Notes under the pieces: model-generated
Told to the model about the DNA's origin: nothing
What the model saw: the letters and a program-made list of their open reading frames with translations, nothing else
Database searches by the model: none
Shown: piece after piece, positions 1 to 5,984 of the stretch
Position numbering within the stretch: the first letter of the stretch is position 1
How the letters are laid out: each line of letters begins with the position of its first letter
Origin: Rhodoferax sp.
GTDB taxonomy: Bacteria > Pseudomonadota > Gammaproteobacteria > Burkholderiales > Burkholderiaceae_C
Length of the DNA: 10,657 nucleotides
NCBI GenBank assembly: GCA_016463455.1
Contig: JAEMRG010000050.1
Coordinates: 1 to 10,657, forward strand
Reading direction: 5' to 3'
Program-made: the position numbers and the translations under genes

Positions 1-1466
1 GGATTGGCCTTGCCTTTGCTGGCTTTCATGATGGGGCCGACCAAACCGTTCAAGGCTTTGCTGTTGCCAGCTTTGAACTCTTCGACGTTTTTAGGGTTGG
101 CGGCTAACACCTCGTCGATGATCGCCTCTAAGGCGCTGGTGTCGTTCATTTGCTTAAGGCCTTTGGCCTCGATGATGGCATCGACCTCACTCACTGACCC
201 AACTGCTCCAACTGCTCCGACCCCTTTAATGGCTACTGTTACATCGTTCGAAGTCGAGGTCCACAAGGCGTCAAAAACCTGACGTGCTGCGTTGTTGCTG
301 ATGGTGTCGTCAGTGATACGGCCAATCAAAGCAGCCAGTTGCGCGGCGCTCACAGGCGTCTGTTCGAAGGTCATTTCGCTGGCATTCAGACGACGTGAAA
401 CTTCACCCATGATCCAGTTGCTGGCAAGTTTGGCCTGGCCGCAGGCCTCGGCCACCGCTTCAAAGTAGGCGGCCACGGTTTTGCTTTGCGTCAGTTGCGC
501 GGCATCGTATTCAGGCAAGCCATATTGATTGACAAAACGTTCGGCCATCACGCGGGGCAGTTCGGCCATCTCACTACGCACGCGCTCCACCCATTCGCGC
601 GATATCACCAGCGGTGGCAAATCCGGGTCGGGGAAATAGCGGTAATCGGCGGCGTCTTCTTTGGTGCGCATGGCGCGGGTCTCGCCGGTGTCGGGGTTGA
701 ACAAGACGGTGGCTTGCTGTATCGCGTGGCCGTCTTCGATCTGCTCGATCTGCCAACGCACTTCATAGTCGATGGCTTGCTGCATAAACTTGAAGCTGTT
801 GAGGTTTTTGATTTCACGCCGTGTGCCCAAAGGCGCGCCGGGTTTGCGTACCGACACATTGGCGTCGCAGCGGAAACTGCCCTCTTGCATATTGCCGTCG
901 CAAATGCCAATCCAGGTGACGATCTTGTGCAACTCTTTGGCGTAGGCCACGGCCTCTTCGCTGGAGCGCATATCGGGCTCGGTGACGATCTCCAGCAAAG
1001 GCGTGCCGGCGCGGTTCAGGTCGATGCCGGACTGTCCAATGAAATCCTCGTGCAAGGACTTTCCCGCATCTTCTTCCAAATGCGCACGCACCAGGCGAAT
1101 CGTTTTTTTCTCATCGCCTAAAAAGAAAGACACCGCGCCGCCTTGCACCACGGGGATTTCAAACTGGCTGATTTGGTAGCCCTTGGGCAGATCAGGGTAA
1201 AAATAGTTTTTGCGCGCAAACACGCTGCGCTCTGCGATGTGCGAGCCCAGCGCCAGCCCAAGTTCGATGGCACGCTCCACTGCGCCCTTGTTCATTACCG
1301 GCAGCGTGCCCGGCAAGGCCAGGTCCACGGCGCAAGCTTGCGTGTTGGGCTCGGCACCAAAAGCGATAGACGCGCGGCTGAAAATCTTACTTTGCGTGGA
1401 GAGTTGGGCGTGGGTTTCAAAGCCAATGACGACTTCGTAGCCGTGGACTAGTTTGGCGGCGCTCAT
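1..1466 (-). CDS. gatB: Asp-tRNA(Asn)/Glu-tRNA(Gln) amidotransferase subunit B (3' end cut by window edge)
   Basis: GatB binds the misacylated tRNA, activates its side-chain carboxylate with ATP and receives ammonia from GatA, acting in the cytoplasmic GatCAB complex. The ATG at 1466 gives MSAAKLVHGYEVVIGFETHA, the family's usual N-terminus; E17 and H19 in the GFETH stretch match the positions of the conserved metal/active-site residues. Further conserved blocks are YFYPDLPKGYQISQFEIP, HLEEDAGKSLHEDF, GIDLNRAGTPLLEIVTEPD and DYRYFPDPDLPPLV. The helical and YqeY-like tRNA-binding tail follows. I read 488 uninterrupted codons down to base 3, ending KASKGKAN; only about 15-20 residues should be missing, so this is truncation by the window, not a broken gene. 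The ATG overlaps the gatA stop (ATGA), which indicates translational coupling. Oddity: an in-frame, Gly/Ala/Val-rich stretch of about 20 residues (roughly 408-428) lies between the ALW and VDAIIEAKGLKQ blocks, where GatB proteins I know are short. Confidence 0.97.
   Translation of the reverse strand, partial: MSAAKLVHGYEVVIGFETHAQLSTQSKIFSRASIAFGAEPNTQACAVDLALPGTLPVMNKGAVERAIELGLALGSHIAERSVFARKNYFYPDLPKGYQISQFEIPVVQGGAVSFFLGDEKKTIRLVRAHLEEDAGKSLHEDFIGQSGIDLNRAGTPLLEIVTEPDMRSSEEAVAYAKELHKIVTWIGICDGNMQEGSFRCDANVSVRKPGAPLGTRREIKNLNSFKFMQQAIDYEVRWQIEQIEDGHAIQQATVLFNPDTGETRAMRTKEDAADYRYFPDPDLPPLVISREWVERVRSEMAELPRVMAERFVNQYGLPEYDAAQLTQSKTVAAYFEAVAEACGQAKLASNWIMGEVSRRLNASEMTFEQTPVSAAQLAALIGRITDDTISNNAARQVFDALWTSTSNDVTVAIKGVGAVGAVGSVSEVDAIIEAKGLKQMNDTSALEAIIDEVLAANPKNVEEFKAGNSKALNGLVGPIMKASKGKAN
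192..218 (-). repeat. 9-bp tandem repeat inside gatB encoding GAV-GAV-GSV
   Basis: On the coding strand two exact copies of GGAGCAGTT are followed by a degenerate third copy, GGGTCAGTG. They encode GAV, GAV, GSV (residues about 417-425). The repeat is a multiple of three and keeps the frame open. Codons here (GGA, GCA, GTT, GTA, AAA, GGG) differ from the GGC/GCC/GTG preference of the rest of gatB, suggesting a recent or fast-evolving insertion in a surface linker of the tail domain. Confidence 0.85.
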
Positions 1467-2926
1467 GCGGCACCTCCGGGAGCTTGGGTGTGGTGGTCGG
1501 TGTGCAATTGGTACTGATGCGCCACGTTCAAGAGGCGCGCTTCCTGCAAATAATTACCGATGAGTTGCATGCCTACGGGCATGCCGTTTTCACCAAAACC
1601 GACCGGCAGGCTCATGCCGGGCAAACCTGCCAGCGACGCAGGCAGGGTAAAGATATCAGCCAAGTAATTGGCCAGCGGGTCATCCGATTTATCGCCGAGT
1701 TTCCATGCGGTAGTCGGTGCAACCGGGCCGGCAATTACGTCGCATTGGCTGAAGGCCTGCTGGAAATCGTCAGCAATCATGCGGCGTATTTTTTGCGCCT
1801 GCAGGTAGTAGGCGTCGTAATAACCGTGCGACAACACATAAGCGCCGATCATGATGCGGCGCTTCACTTCGTCGCCAAACGCCTCGCTACGCGTTCTTTC
1901 ATACATGTCGGCCAGGTCTGAAAATTCCTTGGCACGGTGGCCGAACTTCACGCCATCAAAACGGCTAAGGTTGCTCGACGCTTCGGCCGGGGCGATGATG
2001 TAGTACACCGGAATAGATAACTCGGTGCGCGGTAATGCGATGGGCACCAATTTGGCGCCTTGCGCTTGCAGTTGCTTCAAGGCAGTATCGATGGTGCTGC
2101 GCACATCGCTGGCCAAGCCCTCGCCAAAAAACTCGCTCGGAATACCCACGCGTACACCTTGCAGCGGCTGCATAAGCCCGAGAGAAAAATCCTCCTTCGC
2201 CACATTCAGCGAAGTCGAATCCCGGTCCAGGTCGGGGCCGCACATGGCTGACAACAACAAAGCGCAGTCTTCGGCACTGCGCGCCATCGGCCCGGCCTGG
2301 TCCAGGCTGGAGGCAAAGGCCACCATGCCGTAACGCGAGGCGCGGCCGTAGGTAGGCTTGATGCCAGTAATGCCGCAAAAAGCTGCCGGTTGGCGGATGG
2401 AGCCGCCGGTGTCGGTGCCGGTGGCCGCAGGCGTCAAGCGCGCTGCCACTGCCGCTGCGCTGCCGCCAGACGATCCACCGGGAATGCGTGTGATGTCCCA
2501 GGGGTTTGTGACCGCGCCGTAAGCCGAGTTTTCATTGGCCGAGCCCATAGCGAATTCATCGCAATTGAGTTTGCCCAAAGTCACCATGCCTGCATCGCGC
2601 AAACGCGTCACTACGGTGGCATCAAACGGCGAGCGGTAGTCTTGCAATATCTTGGAGCCCGCCGTGGTGGCGAAATCTTGAGTGACAAAAATGTCTTTGT
2701 GCGCGATGGGCACGCCTTCTAAAGGGCCTGCGGTGCCTGCCGCGATCTTGTCGTCCGAGGCCTGGGCTTGCGCCAGAGTGACTTCGCTGTGGATATCTAA
2801 AAAAGCGTTGTGCGGGTTGCCGCCCATGCGTGCCAGAAAACGCGTAGCCACTTCCACTGCGCTGACTTCCTTGTTTTTCAGCATGGCCGCTAAATCAGCC
2901 ACGCTTTTATTGTGCAACTCAGACAT
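1463..2926 (-). CDS. gatA: Asp-tRNA(Asn)/Glu-tRNA(Gln) amidotransferase subunit A (glutamine amidase)
   Basis: GatA hydrolyses glutamine (or asparagine) and passes the ammonia through a tunnel to GatB. The 487-residue product has the normal length for the family and carries the full amidase signature: HKDIF (Lys77), the glycine/serine-rich GGSSGGSAAAVAA and GTDTGGSIRQPA. By spacing to the known Lys-cisSer-Ser triad (75 and 24 residues apart), the triad is K77, S152 and S176, all present, so the enzyme should be active. The C-terminal part (GLPGMSLPVGFGENGMPVGMQLIG) is also typical. The start at 2926 gives MSELHNKSVADLAAMLKNKE and lies 3 nt after the gatC stop; the stop overlaps the gatB ATG. 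It is the middle gene of the gatCAB operon and is presumably expressed with it. No damage is seen. Confidence 0.98.
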   Translation of the reverse strand: MSELHNKSVADLAAMLKNKEVSAVEVATRFLARMGGNPHNAFLDIHSEVTLAQAQASDDKIAAGTAGPLEGVPIAHKDIFVTQDFATTAGSKILQDYRSPFDATVVTRLRDAGMVTLGKLNCDEFAMGSANENSAYGAVTNPWDITRIPGGSSGGSAAAVAARLTPAATGTDTGGSIRQPAAFCGITGIKPTYGRASRYGMVAFASSLDQAGPMARSAEDCALLLSAMCGPDLDRDSTSLNVAKEDFSLGLMQPLQGVRVGIPSEFFGEGLASDVRSTIDTALKQLQAQGAKLVPIALPRTELSIPVYYIIAPAEASSNLSRFDGVKFGHRAKEFSDLADMYERTRSEAFGDEVKRRIMIGAYVLSHGYYDAYYLQAQKIRRMIADDFQQAFSQCDVIAGPVAPTTAWKLGDKSDDPLANYLADIFTLPASLAGLPGMSLPVGFGENGMPVGMQLIGNYLQEARLLNVAHQYQLHTDHHTQAPGGAA

Positions 2927-2929
2927 GGC

Positions 2930-3265
2930 TTACTCGATCACTTTCGGCACCAAGAACAGGCCGCGCTCGACCGCAGGCGCACTGCGCTGGTTGGCCTCAC
3001 GCTGGTTGGGCTCGCTCACCAAATCTTCGCGCAGACGCAACGTCATGCCGAGTTCGTCGGCGTCGGCAATCGCCTTAGTTAAATCTTGCATGGCATCGAC
3101 CGGGTGCGCCATGGGTACGACGCCGCTAGTGTCTACCGCGCGCATTTGTTCAACGATTTCAAAAAAACCATTGAGCTGACCCAGCAGGCGTTCGGCGGCG
3201 GGCGGTTCAAACTGCAGCCGGGACAGCTGGGCTAGGCGATCTATATCGTGGGGAGTCAGGGACAT
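2930..3265 (-). CDS. gatC: Asp-tRNA(Asn)/Glu-tRNA(Gln) amidotransferase subunit C
   Basis: GatC is the small subunit that wraps around the GatA-GatB interface and stabilises the complex. The 111-residue product begins MSLTPHDIDRLAQLSRLQFE, the family's N-terminal helix, continues QLNGFFEIVEQMRAVDTSGV and ends in the conserved EPNQREANQR and GLFLVPKVIE. The reading frame stays open upstream to about 3448, but the family alignment begins at the ATG at 3265, so the extension is rejected. No good Shine-Dalgarno precedes that ATG (the upstream bases are CCGCTTTTTTCAC). It is about 10 residues longer than the roughly 100 usual for the family; the excess seems to lie at residues 60-73 (DLTKAIADADELG), before LRLRED. 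It is the first gene of the operon, with the stop 3 nt before gatA. Confidence 0.95.
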   Translation of the reverse strand: MSLTPHDIDRLAQLSRLQFEPPAAERLLGQLNGFFEIVEQMRAVDTSGVVPMAHPVDAMQDLTKAIADADELGMTLRLREDLVSEPNQREANQRSAPAVERGLFLVPKVIE

Positions 3266-3316
3266 GTGAAAAAAGCGGTCTTTACAGGGTGGTTTGCTGC
3301 CTCCAGCAACTTGCGT

Positions 3317-3356
3317 AAGGCGGGATTTTTGGGGCAATGGGTTATTATCCCGCCTT
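3317..3356. repeat. Perfect 9-bp inverted repeat in the gatC-mreB intergenic region
   Basis: AAGGCGGGA (3317-3325) is matched exactly by TCCCGCCTT (3348-3356) across a 22-nt spacer. The arm centres are 31 bp apart, about three helical turns, and the right arm overlaps the AT patch that is the best -10 candidate for both directions. The geometry suits a repressor operator or looping site, or an RNA stem with a large loop. There is no poly-T tract after either arm, which argues against a terminator. Confidence 0.6.
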
Positions 3357-3424
3357 TGGCCTGCACGGCGTTTTGCGCTGCCGTTTGCGCCTGAATTCAG
3401 CCATTTACCGACATTACACAGACG

Positions 3425-3448
3425 ATGCAGCATGCGACCGCGCTGCAT
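3425..3448 (+). promoter_or_regulatory. Hairpin in the mreB leader
   Basis: ATGCAGC (3425-3431) and GCTGCAT (3442-3448) form a 7-bp stem with a 10-nt loop that ends 6 nt before the mreB Shine-Dalgarno. It could affect access of the ribosome, but this is inference from position only. Confidence 0.3.
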
Positions 3449-3454
3449 GTCGAC

Positions 3455-3459
3455 AAGGA
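3455..3459 (+). promoter_or_regulatory. Ribosome binding site of mreB
   Basis: AAGGA lies 6 nt before the ATG at 3466. It decides the start in favour of this ATG over in-frame upstream starts as far back as 3337. Confidence 0.8.
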
Positions 3460-3465
3460 CACGCC

Positions 3466-4509
3466 ATGTTTGGAGCTTTCACCCGTTACTTTTCTACCGA
3501 TCTGGCCATTGACTTGGGCACCGCCAACACCCTGATTTTTGTGCGCGACAAAGGCATTGTGCTCGACGAGCCTTCGGTGGTCGCCATCCGCCACGAAGGC
3601 GGTCCGCAAGGCAAAAAATCCATCCAAGCGGTCGGCAAAGAAGCCAAGGCCATGCTGGGCAAGGTGCCCGGCAATATTGAAGCTATCCGTCCCATGAAAG
3701 ACGGCGTGATTGCCGACTTCACCGTGACCGAGCAGATGCTCAAGCAGTTCATCAAGATGGTGCATCCGCGCAGCGTGTTTCGGCCCAGCCCGCGCATCAT
3801 TATTTGCGTGCCCTGTGGCTCCACCCAGGTCGAGCGCCGCGCTATCCGCGAATCGGCTTTGGGCGCCGGCGCTAGCGATGTGTACCTGATCGAAGAGCCG
3901 ATGGCAGCGGCCATCGGCGCCGGGCTGCCGGTCTCCGAGGCCTGCGGCTCCATGGTGGTGGACATTGGCGGGGGCACCACCGAAGTGGGCGTCATCTCTT
4001 TGGGTGGCATGGTTTACAAAGGCAGCGTGCGCGTGGGCGGAGACAAGTTTGACGAGGCCATCATCAACTACATCCGTCGCAACTACGGCATGCTGATTGG
4101 CGAGCCCACGGCGGAAGCCATCAAAAAGCAAATCGGCTCGGCCTTCCCCGGCTCTGAAGTCAAGGAAATGGAAGTGCGCGGCCGCAATCTGTCTGAAGGC
4201 GTGCCCCGCTCCTTCACCATTTCTTCCAATGAAATTTTGGAAGCGCTGACTGACCCACTCAACAACATCGTTTCGGCCGTAAAAAATGCGCTGGAACAAA
4301 CCCCGCCCGAGCTGGGCGCCGACATTGCTGACCGGGGCATGATGCTCACCGGCGGCGGCGCGCTCTTGCGGGACCTGGACCGCTTGCTCGCTGAGGAAAC
4401 CGGCTTGCCGGTGCTGGTAGCCGAAGACCCCTTGACCTGTGTTGTGCGCGGTTGCGGCATCGCACTGGAACAAATGGAACGCTTGGGCTCTATTTTCACC
4501 AACGAGTAA
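3466..4509 (+). CDS. mreB: Rod shape-determining actin homologue MreB
   Basis: MreB forms membrane-bound filaments that guide lateral peptidoglycan synthesis by the elongasome. The 347-residue product (MFGAFTRYFS start, AAGGA site 6 nt upstream) has the full actin-fold nucleotide pocket. Phosphate loop 1 is DLGTANT at 16-22, the catalytic/connect block is EEPMAAAIGAG at 143-153, phosphate loop 2 is VDIGGGTTEVG near 165-175, and the adenosine motif is LTGGGALLRDLD near 294-305. The N-terminal MFGAFTRYFS is a short amphipathic membrane anchor of the proteobacterial type. The length matches the E. coli protein (347 residues). It is the first gene of the mreBCD-mrdA operon and diverges from gatC. 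A long open frame lies antisense to it but is a by-product of GC-rich codon use. Confidence 0.98.
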   Translation: MFGAFTRYFSTDLAIDLGTANTLIFVRDKGIVLDEPSVVAIRHEGGPQGKKSIQAVGKEAKAMLGKVPGNIEAIRPMKDGVIADFTVTEQMLKQFIKMVHPRSVFRPSPRIIICVPCGSTQVERRAIRESALGAGASDVYLIEEPMAAAIGAGLPVSEACGSMVVDIGGGTTEVGVISLGGMVYKGSVRVGGDKFDEAIINYIRRNYGMLIGEPTAEAIKKQIGSAFPGSEVKEMEVRGRNLSEGVPRSFTISSNEILEALTDPLNNIVSAVKNALEQTPPELGADIADRGMMLTGGGALLRDLDRLLAEETGLPVLVAEDPLTCVVRGCGIALEQMERLGSIFTNE

Positions 4510-4524
4510 GCGCCGGACGCAGCG

Positions 4525-5445
4525 ATGGCGCTGGCTTCGCTGGGCCGAGACCCCCCCCCGTTTTTCCGACAAGGCCCCTCGGCCCTGTCGCGCTTGGTGC
4601 TGTTCAGCGCCATGGCGCTTTTGCTCATGGTGGCCGATGCGCGGTTTCACATGGTGCAGCCCTTGCGCGCCAGCATTGCTACCGCGCTCTACCCGCTGCA
4701 ATGGCTGGTGTTGCAACCTTTGGTTTTAACGCGGCAGGCCAATGAGCGTATGGACGGCATGTTCGTCAATGAAATCGCGCTGCGCCAATTGCGTCAGCAA
4801 TTGGCCGAGCAGCGCCAGCGCGCCCAGCAAACCGAACAGCTCACGCTGGAGAATCAACGTTTGCGCGGCATTTTGAATTTGCAAGAGCGCCAATTGCCCG
4901 GCACGCTAGCCGCCCAGGTGGTGTACGACGCTGCCGACCCCTACACCCGCAAAGTGGTGCTGGACAAGGGCGAGCGCCAGGGCGTGTATCTGGCCTCACC
5001 GGTGATTGATGAGTTTGGCGTGATCGGCCAGGTGACGCGCGTCTTTCCCCTGTCCAGCGAAGTGACCCTGATTACCGACCGCGACCAGGCGATTCCGGTG
5101 CTCAATGTGCGCACTGGCGCGCGCGGTGTCGCCTATGGTGAAACCACCCGCAATGCCGATGCGCTGGAACTGCGCTTTATGGCCGCCAATGCGGATGTGA
5201 CGGTAGGCGATGTGCTCACTACCAGCGGTGTCGATGGCGTCTATCCGCCGGGCTTGCCGGTGGCGCGCGTGGACAAAGTGGAGCGGCGTACCGAAGCGGT
5301 GTTTGCCCGTATCGAATGCGTGCCTATCGCCATGGTCGCGGGCACCCGCCATGTGTTGGTGCTGCAACCGGCATCGCAGGCCGCTGTGGCACGACCGCCT
5401 CCCGAGCCCGAGCACAAGCCTGTGCGAAGCGGAGGCCGCCGATGA
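4525..5445 (+). CDS. mreC: Rod shape-determining protein MreC
   Basis: MreC is the bitopic elongasome protein whose periplasmic domain binds and activates PBP2. The 306-residue product has a short cytoplasmic head containing PPPFFRQGPSALS, a membrane helix at about residues 22-37 (LVLFSAMALLLMVADA), a coiled coil at about 75-118 rich in Gln/Glu/Arg (LRQQLAEQRQRAQQTEQLTL), and the two-barrel periplasmic domain to about residue 285. A Pro- and Arg-rich tail follows. The ATG at 4525 gives the usual family N-terminus; it lies 15 nt after the mreB stop with only a poor Shine-Dalgarno, so translation may depend on coupling. Its stop overlaps the mreD ATG. Oddity: codons 9-12 are written with a run of nine C (4551-4559), a slippage-prone tract. 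Confidence 0.96.
   Translation: MALASLGRDPPPFFRQGPSALSRLVLFSAMALLLMVADARFHMVQPLRASIATALYPLQWLVLQPLVLTRQANERMDGMFVNEIALRQLRQQLAEQRQRAQQTEQLTLENQRLRGILNLQERQLPGTLAAQVVYDAADPYTRKVVLDKGERQGVYLASPVIDEFGVIGQVTRVFPLSSEVTLITDRDQAIPVLNVRTGARGVAYGETTRNADALELRFMAANADVTVGDVLTTSGVDGVYPPGLPVARVDKVERRTEAVFARIECVPIAMVAGTRHVLVLQPASQAAVARPPPEPEHKPVRSGGRR
4551..4559 (+). repeat. C9 homopolymer at the 5' end of mreC
   Basis: Nine consecutive C residues, followed by G and five T, encode the Pro-Pro-Pro of the conserved PPPFF motif. A gain or loss of one base would end MreC after a few tens of codons. Confidence 0.95.
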
Positions 5446-5972
5446 TCATGCGCCCAGGTCAACGCCTGCTCATGCCGGTGAACCCCGCTTTTTTATGGCT
5501 GAGTCTGCTATTGGCTTTTGCTGTCAACATGCTGGGCAATATGCTGCTGTGGGGCCGCGCCGCTTGGGCGCCTGATGTGCTGTCCATCGTGCTGGTGTTT
5601 TGGACGGTACACCAGACCATGCGGGTGGGCATTGCCGCCGCATTTGTGTTCGGCTTGATGCTCGATGTGTACCAGGGCGGCTTGCTCGGACAGCACGCCA
5701 TGGCTTATACGGTGCTGAGCTACTTTGCGATCATGGTGCACCGCCGCTTGCTCTGGTTCAGTTTGCGTGAGCAAACCATGCAAGTACTACCCTTATTTGC
5801 GCTGGTGCACACGGTGGAGCTACTGCTCAACGCCATGATCGGTGGCAATTTTCCGGGCTGGTGGGTGCTGATGGCACCGGTAGGTGAGGCACTGCTGTGG
5901 CCGGTAATCAGTTCGATGCTGCTGGCGCCGCAGCGCCGCGCGCCGGACCCGGACGACAACCGTCCGCTCTAG
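5442..5972 (+). CDS. mreD: Rod shape-determining membrane protein MreD
   Basis: MreD is the polytopic inner-membrane member of the MreBCD complex. The 176-residue product is strongly hydrophobic, with about five or six membrane helices. Recognisable ones lie near residues 16-34 (FLWLSLLLAFAVNMLGNM), 45-56, 62-76, 86-99, 114-132 and 139-161. The family block GLMLDVYQGGLLGQHA sits at 71-86. The frame is open far upstream, but the ATG at 5442 is chosen because it gives the ATGA overlap with mreC and has GGAGG 6 nt upstream (5431-5435). A second ATG lies two codons later, at 5448. The charged tail (RRAPDPDDNRPL) would be cytoplasmic. It is the third gene of the operon, 12 nt before mrdA. Confidence 0.94.
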   Translation: MIMRPGQRLLMPVNPAFLWLSLLLAFAVNMLGNMLLWGRAAWAPDVLSIVLVFWTVHQTMRVGIAAAFVFGLMLDVYQGGLLGQHAMAYTVLSYFAIMVHRRLLWFSLREQTMQVLPLFALVHTVELLLNAMIGGNFPGWWVLMAPVGEALLWPVISSMLLAPQRRAPDPDDNRPL

Positions 5973-5984
5973 CCAAAGTACACC

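Larger units (their letters stand above)
3266..3465. promoter_or_regulatory. Divergent gatC / mreB intergenic region
   Basis: About 200 nt separate the gatC start from the mreB start and must hold the promoters of both operons. The only -10-like sequence I see is a nearly symmetric AT patch at 3342-3349: TATTAT at 3343-3348 on plus and GATAAT at 3344-3349 on minus. Neither has a convincing -35 at 16-18 nt, so the promoter assignment is weak. The region also carries a 9-bp inverted repeat (3317-3356) and a 7-bp hairpin just before the mreB ribosome binding site. No ORF in this stretch has coding support. Confidence 0.5.

Noticed and set aside
486..1121. 211-codon open frame on the plus strand opposite gatB
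   Set aside because: It is a shadow of gatB, whose conserved motifs are continuous on the other strand through the same bases.
3266..3448. N-terminal extension of gatC
   Set aside because: GatC homology begins exactly at the ATG at 3265; the extension is low-quality sequence crossing the intergenic dyad.
3337..3465. 43-residue N-terminal extension of mreB
   Set aside because: MreB proteins start with the MFGAF-type anchor, and AAGGA is placed 6 nt before the ATG at 3466.
3397..4716. 439-codon open frame antisense to mreB and the start of mreC
   Set aside because: It mirrors the GC-rich third positions of mreB, has a His/Gln/Ala-rich composition with no recognisable domain, and would overlap a highly conserved gene completely.
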